Positions 1 through 10,084 of a stretch of DNA of 64,000 bases are shown here, piece by piece; positions within the stretch are counted from its first letter, which is position 1, and the number at the start of each line of letters is the position of its first letter. The position numbers and the translations under genes were made by a program. Source of the stretch: Lactifluus volemus (lineage: Eukaryota > Basidiomycota > Agaricomycetes > Russulales > Russulaceae); NCBI GenBank assembly GCA_022376515.1, contig WTXI01000176.1, forward strand, positions 1 through 64,000, given 5' to 3'. The notes below the pieces were generated by a model. That model ran no database searches. It saw only the letters and a list, made by a program, of their open reading frames with translations, and was not told where the DNA came from.

Positions 1-1
1 C

Positions 2-211
2 GCCTCTCGTTGCTGGACCCCACACGTCAACTGCCCTTGCAAGGGCGGAGAGTGCCTCATCGGGATGGGGCATGAGAATCACAAGAGCCACCACTGCCCT
101 GCTGCCTGGGCCAAGGACATGAAAGCTGACTATGCAGCTGAGCAGAACTGGTATAGCGACGACTATGACGACGATGTCCACAACCTGGACCCCCACTTCT
201 GGGAGTGCTGA
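2..211 (+). pseudogene. 3' end of a Gypsy pol tail, Cys/His-rich, 5' part outside window
   Basis: An open frame runs from the window edge to a TGA at 209-211. It encodes a Cys/His-rich peptide (C-W-T-P-H-V-N-C-P-C, then H-E-N-H, then H-H-C) followed by an acidic Asp/Tyr stretch ending HFWEC. It stops 36 bp before an LTR that begins TGTTACGG after the purine-rich tract GACGGGAGG. The chromodomain Gypsy at 46.6-53.6 kb has the same layout: a Cys/His cluster ends pol and a GGTAATGTTACGG junction follows. I therefore infer the same kind of C-terminal pol extension. Whether the upstream gene is intact cannot be seen. Confidence 0.55.
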
Positions 212-247
212 GTGATTAGTGAGACAATCACCTAAGACGGGAGGTAA

Positions 248-693
248 TGTTACGGATTTGTCTGGACCTTTGCCTCCCTGTTGCCTCATGTTTTTCATTT
301 CCGTCTATATTCTCACTTACGGACAGAGCCTCACCTTATACAACACGGAACAGCATGTTCATGACTCACAGTGACTCTTATGACATCATTAGCCTAGAAC
401 TTCGATGATGTCGTAGTTAGACCCAGGCTCATGACATCATTACTGATGTCACTTGCCCTTTGCCCTGTACAGTATATAAGACTCTTCGTCTTGTGTCCTT
501 GCTCTCCAGCTTGGACTTCTCTCCAATACTAGCCTCTTGAACTTCCTCACGAATCCCCTTGTGATCCCCTCCTCTCTTGAAGCCCTCTAAGTGCTATAAC
601 TTAGCTAGACCCAACCTTGACTCACGTCTCTGTTGGTCCCTCCTGAAACAACTTGATTCTATCTTAGGAACTAGGAACAGCTAGTCCCTAACA
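248..693 (+). repeat. LTR of a Gypsy element (446 bp, 3' LTR)
   Basis: It begins TGTTACGG directly after a purine-rich tract and ends CCCTAACA, so the ends pair as TGTTA/TAACA. A TATA-like TATATAAG sits near 473 and is followed by a pyrimidine-rich leader, as in an LTR promoter. The pol tail at 2-211 lies just upstream, which makes this the 3' LTR. Confidence 0.7.
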
Positions 694-2226
694 GATGCCG
701 CAATTGCTGCCCTTTGGCAGCCTTTCACCCTCCCATGCCTCAGTAGGCATAGTCAGTGGTACATCGCATTTTTTTTTTTTGACTTCTCACACTGACATTT
801 CTTTATTTTCCTTCTCTCCCTTTGTCGTCTGCTTCCCTGCCTCATCCACCCAGGCCATCGTGTGGTCATGCTTGTCCCAACACCAGTGGTGATGTCTCCC
901 TCCCTGCTGCTGCTGTCCCCTTCAGCTGTCAGGGATTCTATTGCTACAATCATCCCAATTTCTCGTTCACTGGGTCATGACAGGAGACAGTCAATCGAAT
1001 TAGCACTTTCAGGTGCAGATGAAACCACACCTCGTTCTTATAATCCTTCCGCCGCTCCGGCCACCCATGGTGATGCTTCCCCTCCTCCCTGGGCTTCTCC
1101 ACTGCCGTTGCCGCTGGATGTCCCATATTCCCTCCTCCTGCAGAGCTCATTCAGCATGCCAGGACTCCAATGTTTGGGTCACTCCGAGGTAGTTTACCTC
1201 ATCAGCATGGTTCTAGCCTGCTCACCAATGCTCAAGGCCTTGTCTCATGGCCATCCACCCATAGTTTCAGGTCTGCAGCCAATGCAGCAGTACCTTAAGC
1301 GACACACACCATCTTCTGTGACCATAACTGCAACCGCTTGTGGGGGAGGTCTATGACTTCTCTGCAGTCTGATTGCAGTCACAAACAGTAGTGCAGAAGG
1401 TGAAGAACGTATGTGCTGCATGGTGCACAGCCAACTTGGCTCACATGAGATTTTCAAGCACACAGCTCGCCCGTCCCTCGATGACCTGCTATCTCGCATA
1501 AAGCATCACACGGTTGGCTTACTGCTGACCCTTGCCTCTGGGAGGATCCCTTGCCCTTGCTGCCACAGGAGCAACCGCAGCTAGCCTGTAATCGCTGTGC
1601 ATCGCTTCCCGCAATGGGCAGTGCCCGCTCCTCACTTTTGGACATGTCTACGCACTTTCAAAGGAAGGAGGGGCTGAGTAGTAATAAACTTCATAATCTT
1701 TATTAGCATAATGATCATATAACTTCAGAGGGGTGAAAAAAAAGAAAAATTTTATTTATTTTTTTGTGTGGCTCAAGTCAACGAGAGCTATGGCTTACCA
1801 AGTCCGCCCTTTCCGAAGACACACCAAAGAAAACTCGCCTGCATCATCATCGGCCCAAGTTCCACTACTGGATCGCCATTCTTCTGCTTTTGCCCCTGGC
1901 ACACTCACAGATCTTTACTTATCTAAGTTAGCAGTTCTATCTAACTTACGTGTACAGTGTCTAGCTTTCTGGCCATCTGTTGGTTATTTTGAACTTAAAT
2001 GTCAATATGTACAGATTTATTTTTCTGCGCATGTTTCTGCTTCTATTCCTGAAAATTTTCTGGCATCTGTTACATGTCCATGATTATGACCATAAACCTA
2101 CAGTCCTCACCTTCTTTGTGCGCTGTTACAGTATCCATCCTGAATCATCCACGAACATGCCACTGGCAGTATATTTGATGCCCTTCCCCCAGATTAGTAC
2201 CTACCCAACTTTCCAAATTCTAATCC
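694..2226. other. Repeat-derived stretch without a supported gene
   Basis: No open frame here resembles a protein I recognise. The stretch holds one copy of a dispersed repeat (760-835) and, from about 1768, a GTGTGGCTCAAGTCAAC motif that recurs at about 7507 and is also repeat material. The 5' end of the hAT transposon whose coding region starts near 2227 should lie here, but I could not find its inverted repeat. Confidence 0.5.
760..835 (+). repeat. Dispersed repeat R1, copy 1
   Basis: A poly-T run is followed by GACTTCTCACACTGACATTT and CTTTATTTT. The same order (GTGTCGCA-like sequence, poly-T, GACTTCT, CTTTATTTT-like tract) occurs at 7099-7175 and 15118-15190, and inverted at 9960-10035. 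Full boundaries are not resolved. Confidence 0.5.
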
Positions 2227-5083
2227 ATGCCACCCCAAAAGCATCGAACCGCTCCCAGTGCTCCATCTCTCACCATACCTCAGCAAACTCACAGGGCTCC
2301 TGCCCATCTACAAGCGAATACTCAGGAATCAGGCAAAGACTTTGATCTAGAGGATGTCTATGAGCCAGGCGATGAGCCTCCTGACAGCCCCGCTGCTATT
2401 ACCCCTGCTAATGAGATTAATGCTGATGTTATTCTCATCAATGATCCTGAAATGCCACCGACTTCGTGCAAAAGGAAAAACGCAGAGGATATCCATTATT
2501 TCTTTGAAGCGACTAAGGACCGTTATCTATGTAAAGAATGCAAGTGAGTGCTCCCATTTTTTTTTAAATTTCAATCAGTTTCTGACTTGCATAAACATTA
2601 CACAGGAAAGTAAATTCCATTTATTTGTATAAACTAACCACGTCGACTATGTCCAAACACAATCACCTCAAGAATGACCACCATGACTTGTACTGGGCTA
2701 CTGTAAAGGAGAAAGGATGGAAAATTCTGGGTGAGTCAGTAGCATCTACTGAGACAGCTACATCACAAGGCGAACAGCCTGTCGAGTTCAAAGTAGACAC
2801 CTTCCACAAGTATCTAATCAATTGAATGGTAGTAGATGATCAGGTAAGTTATCTACACCCTTTTTGTCTTTATTTATATTGATGTTTCTGACTTCAAGTC
2901 CCTGAATCTTGTGAAATGCCTTGAATTTTGATCCTTGCTTCGTTATTTAAAAGTGACTTGAAAGAATCAATGATTTTGCATTGGACAAAACTTTGTGAAC
3001 TGGTCATTAACAATTGGAGAATGAAGTTCCTGGAACTAAAGGTGAAACTTGGTGTACGTTACATTATGCTCTTATCTGATGTATTCCCACCATGTATACA
3101 GGATGCGAAAGGGCAAATTTCAGTGACGATGGATATGTGGTTGGATCAAAATCATCGATCTTACCTAGCCATGACAGCGCACTGGACTATGCACACTTTG
3201 CCCTTGCAGAAAAGGACAGCACTCATCACTTTTCATCATCACCATGGACGACATGATGGAAAAACACTTGCCAATGTCATTCTGCAGCTTCTCGATAGGG
3301 CTGGCATTACTCTCAAAGTAAGGGTATGTTCACTTGGAGGAATTACGCTGCATGGTTTCGATTTCTTTTAGATTGGGCATTTCACTATGGACAACACATT
3401 GGCCAATAAGTCCATGATGGAGGTCCTCCAGCCTATTTTAATCCATAGGGACGTCCCTTTCAATGTAGCTGATTGCCAGGTGATGTGCTATAGTCATATT
3501 GTCAATCTTTGTTCTAGATGCGTAATCCGCAATGTAGGAGCTACAGATGGCAATGAGTCTTTATCTGGTGATGAGATGGACAGCTTGGACATGTCTAACT
3601 GCATAGCGCTTGCGTGTTCTGTGGTTAGAGTCATTTAGGCATTGGGCACGTGTTGAGATGCCTTCTGTGATGCCATCAGGACCAGCAACAAGAAAGGCTA
3701 TTTTAAGCAAGGGGATCCTGAGGAAATAGTTCAGCTCCCAGAGTTGGAGCTTCTGCAAGATGTGAAAACAAGATGGGATTCAGTCTATCACATGCTTAAT
3801 AGACTCTGAATGTTGCAACTGGTGAGTTCAGCTTGTGGAAAGTGGTGCGTGCTAATCGATCCATCTAACAGGCCGTTGATTACTTCCTCGCCCTTCCTAA
3901 TAATAGTGACCTTGCCAAGTACAAGATCTCAGATGACAACTGGAACCACATGAAGCATATCAAAGTCATTCTAGGCATAAGTTACAAATGTGCATCAATA
4001 TATTGTGACCTGACTCTCCGATTTGCCAACAGGTCCTGCACAAGGTACAGCAAATTATGTCCGGCAAGAAAACCCCAATCTTGTGTGGTGCGATTCCTGC
4101 ATTCGAGCAATTCATGACAAGTTGGGAGAAGCTCGGTAATGAACGGCCTGAGTTGACGGAGCTCATCAATCCTGGCCTAACATTAGCATATAAATACTAT
4201 TCACGAGTGGCTCACACTATGGTCTATGTTGTTACGATGTGTAAGTAAGCTTCTACTCCTAATCCCGATGAATCTGACATTCATTTTTGCAGTGCTGAAT
4301 CCTGCGATACGCATGTCCTGGATCACTAAGCACTGGGAGAAGTACCATAAAACAAGCAAAGAATATATTCTGCGACTCATGAGACTACTATAATATATAT
4401 CGTTTTGGACAGCATCTCATTTTCAATTCACAAGATGTGTGATTACCGCGAGAACAGTCCGAGTCTTGCTACCGGCAATAATGAAGAGCCGTCGACGCGG
4501 GCAACTGGTCGTTCCACAGCCATGCCGGCATACTTCGCACTTGCAGCAGAATATGGCCTCAAAGAGTCAGATGACATTGGCTTTGAAGATTCGTGTACAA
4601 CTGTGCAGACTGTTGAACAGGAATACCAATCCTATATTATGGGAGTGCTTTTGTCAAAGACCACCAACATTCTTCATTTCTGGGAGATAAGTTGAATAAT
4701 AATTACTTGACATCTACTGACAGAATGTCCCCTGGCAGTGTCAGACTAATAGTTCTATATTCCCCACCCTATTTGCGATCGCGATGGATTACCTCCCAAT
4801 TCAGGCTTCCTCTGTGCCTTGTGAGCATGTCTTTTCATCAAGCGCTGAAATGGACACAAAGCGAAGGAATCGTATCAGCCCTCTCCTGATGGAGGTGCTT
4901 CAAATGCAAAAGTTCCAGCTGAAGATGCAGCGTCTCGATTTCATGGAAGGTTGGATAACACTGGAGAAGCTGATGCTTGAGGTTGTTCTAGACAAAGATC
5001 TCCTGGAAGGGTTGAGTAAGGGCGATGCTTCTCAGAAAGATGTTAACAATATCATTCAATCTATTAGCCGATCAGAGGACTAA
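2227..5083 (+). pseudogene. hAT-family transposase, decayed (hAT-1)
   Basis: Colinear pieces of a hAT transposase are split by introns, frameshifts and stops. The N-terminal part has a BED-type zinc finger (RYLCKECK near 2520-2547, continued after an intron by TMSKHNHLKNDHH near 2650). The catalytic core starts with ISVTMDMWLD near 3118 and continues with FTMDNTLANK near 3381. The C-terminal hAT dimerisation segment (QASSVPCEHVFSSSAE, then TKRRNRISPLL) lies at 4790-4890. Introns look spliceable (GTAAGT near 2845, GTGAGTG near 2547). Stops such as that after HMLNRL near 3808 and several frame changes make it non-functional. No TIR or 8-bp target duplication was identified. Confidence 0.85.
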
Positions 5084-5699
5084 TCATTTGACTTGGATAT
5101 CTTATGCTCTAATGCCATCTTATACCTTGTACTGTTACACTTTTATGTGTCTTCTCTGTACTTTTTTCTAACTAGCTTGCCTCGTGCCCCCTTTTTTCTC
5201 TTGATATTTCTGCTTGGACATATCCTTGTACCTCATACTATACCTCCCCCCTAGGATCACCCTTCCTTCCGAATCAGTCATGCAATGTCACACGCCATAT
5301 TTCAGACTCTGATTGGCTGTTGCGAGTGCTAAGCATGCCATTTTGGAAATATTGTAAACTCCAACACAGGGTGTATGCCACATTCACCTGTCTTATCTTC
5401 GCTATCTTGCTTCGCGCGTTCCTTACCTCAGTCTCCTTACCGGAGTCAACGAGTCACCGGCCCTGAATGTGGTTATGTAATCAAGTTGTTCTTTTGCAAC
5501 GTTGAATGCAACATTCATTGTGCCATTCACCACACTACATCTGTTCAAGTTCAGTATTGTGAGTAATTCCTAGTTTTTCAGTACTACGATAAGATACATC
5601 ATCTGACTTTCTGCCAGACTTGTTTCGAATCTTCACAATTTACATGGAAATTGTCTGAGTAGCTGGGAGGTTCAGGTTGCGAAGAAAACTGTCCTCAGG
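5084..5699. other. Spacer between hAT-1 and the kinase pseudogene
   Basis: I see no gene or recognisable repeat here. The sequence is moderately AT-rich with a pyrimidine-rich block at 5100-5270. The missing hAT 3' end and the missing first exon of the kinase copy would have to lie in or near it. Confidence 0.4.
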
Positions 5700-6708
5700 A
5701 CCTGCTCGTATGTCAGAAAACATGTGCTTCTGTATTTGGCTCATAAGCTTTGGTGATTAGATGAAGTATACCTTGCATGTGATCTTTTATCTGAGGTCCC
5801 TGGGGATAACATCATCCTCAAATTTGAGCAAATGAGAAGTGCACCTCATACCCTGGAGCATGAGTTTCTTGTTTACAAGAAACTTAATGCTGGCAAAGAG
5901 GTTGGCATCTCTCTTGTGCATTGGTTTGGCATAGAGTCTTCCTTCAATGTGATGGCAGTCGAGCGCCTTGGCCCATCTCTTGACAACCTTTTTGCTTGCT
6001 GTGGTTTCCAATTCACGATGAAGACTGTTTTACTCCTGGCTGGGCAACTTGTAAGTAAATATGTCTTCTGCTGCCATAACCAATGAGCTAACATGGACTA
6101 TGTTCAGCTTTGTCACCTACAATACATTCACTCTTGTAACATCATTCACCACGATCTCAAACCCACCAACATCGTTATAGGTGTTGGGGACCAGTCCAAT
6201 TTGGTGTACCTCATTGATTTCGGACTAGCAAAGGAGTTTAGGGATCCCAACACACAAGCACATCCCATACATTACAGGCTTTGACTTCATAGGAATGACT
6301 GCCTTCGCACTGATGAATAGTTACTCAGGCATAGAGCTTGGAAGGTGTGACGACCTGAAGTCCCTTACTTATATTTTATTTTACTTTCTTTGGGGCTTTT
6401 TACCATGGCAGGACTTGGGAGATGAGAGCACCATTCTGGAAAGCAAACAAGGAATTACCATGCATAAGTTGTTCCTGGGCCTCCTGGAGGCATTCTGCAT
6501 TTTCTTTGAACACTGCCAATCGCTCTCTTTTGATGACAAGCCTGACTATGACCACATTTATGGCCTATTCAACAACCTCCTATTACAGGAAGGAACTCAC
6601 AATGACAGGATGTTTGATTGGGATGTAGCATCTGTCAGAGTCAAGGTTCGGAGTCACAAGCAGTGTCAGTCACGTCCCAATAAACACAATTATCATTGTG
6701 TAGGGTGA
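5700..6708 (+). pseudogene. Casein kinase I-like protein kinase, degenerate copy
   Basis: The order of kinase motifs matches the CK1 family. LEHEFLVYKKLNAG and VGISLVHWFGIES (5853-5945) correspond to the CK1 helix-C region, and VERLGPSLDNLF to the hinge. After an intron (GTAAGT near 6050 to TTCAG near 6107) come YIHSCNIIHHDLKPTN, the catalytic loop, and LIDFGLAKEFRDP with the DFG motif. A one-base frame shift near 6255 leads into IPYITGFDF and then SGIELGRCDDLKSL, FLPWQDL and FDDKPDYDHI. The HRD motif reads HHD, although the catalytic Asp and Lys remain. The glycine loop cannot be found upstream. With TE remnants on both sides, this is most likely a dispersed, dead duplicate. Confidence 0.8.
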
Positions 6709-7646
6709 GTTTCCTGCATACATATTACATACTCACTATCAATTTCTTATTGCATTCTAACAATGTATGCAGGTTACACTCTACGAACAAGACTCCACAT
6801 CCTACAGTCTAGCAAGAGGCAACACTAACTAGTTGCTGTTTCCATTTCCGAACATTATTACCTTTATTATACTGTGTTGACACACAAGTTGTTTTGTATG
6901 CACTGTAGTCTGTAAACAGTGTACAGTAGCTTGGTTGGTTTCCCGAATCTTAGGCTTGGGTGAGGTTTTCCATTAATGAGCACAAGCAAACTTGAACAAA
7001 TTGAAGTTCTGGTTATGTAAGTGCCAAGTTCTCTTTTGCAATGCCCCTCCACTTGCCCTTCTCTCTGTCACCACCCTCTGTGAGCATGGCCCATGCCAGT
7101 GTGTCGCAAAAATTTTTTTGACTCCTCAAATTGACTTTTTTGACTTTCTTTGATGTCCCTTTCCTCCCTTTCGTCTCTGCCGACACCTTCTCGTCCATGT
7201 TTACGCCCGTGTTGTCTCACACACACCTGCCCACATCTGCCTCCTGAGTTGGGGATGAGGGTGAGACATTCAAACTGGTGCGTCACTGACTTGTTTTTTG
7301 GGGGGCATTAACAACTTGCGCCCAGGTTCACCCTACCATGTCCACCGCCTCAAGCACCACCCAGGGGCCAGGGTCATTCACACTACATCAAGGTGTCCGA
7401 GCACCTGATCCCTGTGACTGGTGTTGTTGTGTGGCATCCCCCCAAATGAGTCCGCACCCCCCAGCTTACTCTTGTCAATAGCGATGCGTTTTTTTAATTT
7501 AATTTGTGTGGCTCAAGTCAACTGAGAGCTACAGCTAAGTCAAAGTTGCCACTCCTGAGTAGAGAACTCAGCTAAGTCAAGCTGTTCCCGGAAAAAGCTG
7601 CGGCTTATCAAGTCGGGGCATGGCTAGCCGAGCTACAGCAACACTA
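6709..7646. other. Repeat-rich stretch without a supported gene
   Basis: It contains dispersed repeat R1 (7099-7175) and, at 7497-7620, a GTGTGGCTCAAGTCAACTGA block related to 1768-1800 and loosely to 11950-12090. No coding sequence is supported. Confidence 0.4.
7099..7175 (+). repeat. Dispersed repeat R1, copy 2
   Basis: It reads GTGTCGCAAAAATTTTTTTG, then ACTCCTCA and TTGACTTTCTTTGA, in the same order as the copies at 760 and 15118. Confidence 0.5.
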
Positions 7647-8333
7647 GTCAGAGTTACTATTCCCAAATAGGATAGACAGTGGCAGATAGACAAAGAACAA
7701 TCTGTAAGTTTAACTGCAATGTGGGCATGAACGTATAAGGGGTAAAAGGGATTGTTCTAGCCCTAGTATGTTCGTACAAGGTTGAACTAAGGTTCAATGC
7801 GAGCGGGTGGCGAAAAGTGTGAACTACTCTTTGCAACATGCTCATATTAGAGTTCAGGCATCTGTGAGCTTATTTGCAAGTGATGCAAATGAGTGTACAG
7901 AAGTCTGATAGTGGCGCGAAGTACCTGGATCAAGGTATGAAAAGGGGATTCACAAGAAAAAGAGAGGGAGATTGAGTGTCCAGCAACAACTGTGATTCTC
8001 GACGAAGCTGAAGCTGGGGCTTTAGCTCGTCTACAGGGCCCTATTTATGCATACAGAGGGTCAGTCAACTATCCTACAAGGGAAATGTGTAGTCAGAACT
8101 ATTGACTAAGCATCTGAGTCAGTTCTGATGACTCAAGAACTGACTCAACATGTCTGACTCAAGATTTGAGTCATGATGTCTGAGTCAAATACACATCCAA
8201 AAAGGCAATGTACAGCCCCTAGAAGCCAAACAGAGGGAGCTGGTCAAGGAAAGGGATCATAGGTCGAAAAGTAAGCAGCAAATAGACGGAAAAACAGTAA
8301 GAAATGGGCCAGGCAGCCTGCATAACCATAACA
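7647..8333 (-). repeat. Truncated copy of the ~900-bp LTR family
   Basis: From GTCAGAGTTACTATTCC to its right end ACCATAACA at 8333 it aligns by eye along its whole length with the LTRs at 13316-14227 and 54116-55015. The outer ~200 bp on the left are missing or replaced. Read on the minus strand the LTR begins TGTTATGG and has a TATA-like TATGCATAAATAGGGCC, so I assign it to the minus strand. Confidence 0.75.
8115..8187. promoter_or_regulatory. Cluster of six TGASTCA (Gcn4/AP-1-type) sites in an LTR
   Basis: Six copies of the palindromic heptamer TGAGTCA/TGACTCA lie within 73 bp. They sit on the upstream side of the LTR's minus-strand TATA-like sequence. TGASTCA is the established binding site of fungal bZIP regulators of the Gcn4/CpcA type. 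The same six-site block is present in the two other copies of this LTR. Confidence 0.6.
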
Positions 8334-8505
8334 GGAATTAACACAGGTGGTCGACAGGATGCAGGCCAGTGGATTGTGCAATGCCAATGTATTGGTCAAC
8401 ATCAATCATGAATCTATGCTTTTCTTCAATCACATAACCGGCCTTCAGAAATCCAAAAGATTTCATTAATACATCATTGATTCTTAAAACACAGATAAAA
8501 AGAAA
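8334..8505. other. Flank of the LTR, no gene seen
   Basis: A short AT-rich stretch. On the minus strand it lies between an unknown reading frame and the LTR start and carries no recognised motif. Confidence 0.3.
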
Positions 8506-9450
8506 TCAACTAACTGCACCAGAGATTACTATCACAGGAGTTGTCACCAACAATTTCCCTTGAACAGGATCAAGCTGAGAAACACTTCTGGTTAGTAGAA
8601 CTGTATAAAGCAAAAAGATGACATGCACAATCATTGCCTTGATCTGGAAGAGAAAGTTATCTGTCTTGTAACCCTCTCCCAACGGTGTTTCCTCATTGAT
8701 TATCCAAATCTTGTCAGATACGAAATAGATTCCATTGTCGGGCAACTCTGGTCTCTCCAACAGCACAAAGTAATGGACCAACACTTTAGAACATATAGCA
8801 GTACCACCAGCGCTTTGTTTTATGTATATTTTAGCGTTGTATGTCTTGACCTGCAGGCTTGTATCACACATGAGATAACACCCTTTAGTGAGGGGGGAAT
8901 TGCCAGATATCAAAGAAGATCCCATCCGAGATATAGTGAAGACAGAACAGAAGATAGATTTTGTTATAGTGGGAGAGGCTCCAAGAGAGAAATGAAGCAA
9001 CACTCAATCCTGGTTCCCAACATAACATCTTAAATGTGAAGTGGGCCCATCCTACCAACTAAAAATAGAAACCAATTTCAAAAGTAAAATAACAAAAATG
9101 GCAAAACACCTTTTATTAATAATTTGGCACATTCCACCTTCCCAATTTATTTGATCGAGATATAACAAAAAGATACACAGGAAAATCGTTGAACCTCTCG
9201 ACACAAGTATATGCATCTCGCTCCCCCAAAACAAAGGATCTGTCCATTGGTATCATCTTACAAAACATGGTTGTATAACCTGCATCAACTCCAGGAGAAC
9301 AGGGACAGTGAAGAAAATCATTAGATAGTAGAATGTAATTCGGATACCATTTGTGCTAGCAGCCCCAAAAAAAATCAAATCAATCTCCACATGCACTGGA
9401 CTCCATTCCTCACTACCTCGATGTAACACATACATGTACTCATTTCTAAT
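8506..9450 (-). pseudogene. Unrecognised membrane-protein-like coding remnant
   Basis: The longest open stretch (8506-9003, minus, 165 codons) ends with a plausible hydrophobic segment (IVHVIFLLYTVLLT) followed by DPVQGKLLVTTPVIVI. Upstream on the same strand at 9253-9453 a second open piece also has a membrane-like segment (FYYLMIFFTVPVLLELM). Between them a hydrophobic, AT-rich stretch could be intron or decayed exon. I do not recognise the family. Overlap with the direct duplication at 9318-9830 and the LTR next door suggest a decayed gene or transposon fragment. Confidence 0.3.
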
Positions 9451-9830
9451 CACTTACTCGTGGTGCTGTTTGCTTCTTTTTTCACATTATCAGCCAATCC
9501 CTGTCTCTCGCTTCTCAATAGCAGTCATGACAAAAACCATCTCCATAGCTGTAACGTGTCCAAAATTTGATTATGAGATGCCATATGTTAGTGCCAGTCA
9601 CTGGCAGACTGGGGAAGCAAAGGAAAACATTAGATACAACATAATTCAGACACCATTCATGCTAGCTGCCCCCCCCCAAAATCAAATCGATCTCCATAAA
9701 TCTGAAATGTGCACTGGACTCCATTCCTCGCTATAACAAAACAGTGACAAAAACCATCTCCACAGCTGTAACATGTCCAAAATTTGATTATGAGACATTA
9801 CATGTTAGTGCCAATTGCTGGCAGGCCATT
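9318..9830. repeat. Direct duplication, two diverged copies
   Basis: The block GCCCCAAAAAAAATCAAATC through ACTGGACTCCATTCCTC (about 9361-9419) recurs at about 9670-9728. The block GACAAAAACCATCTCC through GTGCCAGTCACTGGCAG (about 9528-9607) recurs at about 9747-9826. Copy 2 lacks about 100 bp that separate the two blocks in copy 1. Confidence 0.65.
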
Positions 9831-9959
9831 AGACAATCCAACAGTGACACATGGCAAGCTGTGATGGCATCAACTGTCAACTTGAATGTGGTAGCCCCTT
9901 AGTGCCAGCTGGGTGGACACATCACATAAGGCCATTCTCAAAGGGCATGCAGACACAGG

Positions 9960-10035
9960 GGATGAAAAGAAGATCTAAGAAAATAAAGAATGTCCATATA
10001 AGAAGTCAAAAAAAAAATTGCGACAAACTGACATG
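9960..10035 (-). repeat. Dispersed repeat R1, copy 3 (inverted)
   Basis: On the minus strand it reads a TTTGTCGCAA-like start, poly-T, then GACTTCTTATATGGACATTC and TTTATTTTC, matching the other R1 copies. It lies 50 bp from the left end of the CATCAG element. Confidence 0.5.
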
Positions 10036-10084
10036 GACCATACGTGGGTGAAAGGTTGTCAAAGGGTAGCAATGGCAGTGATAG

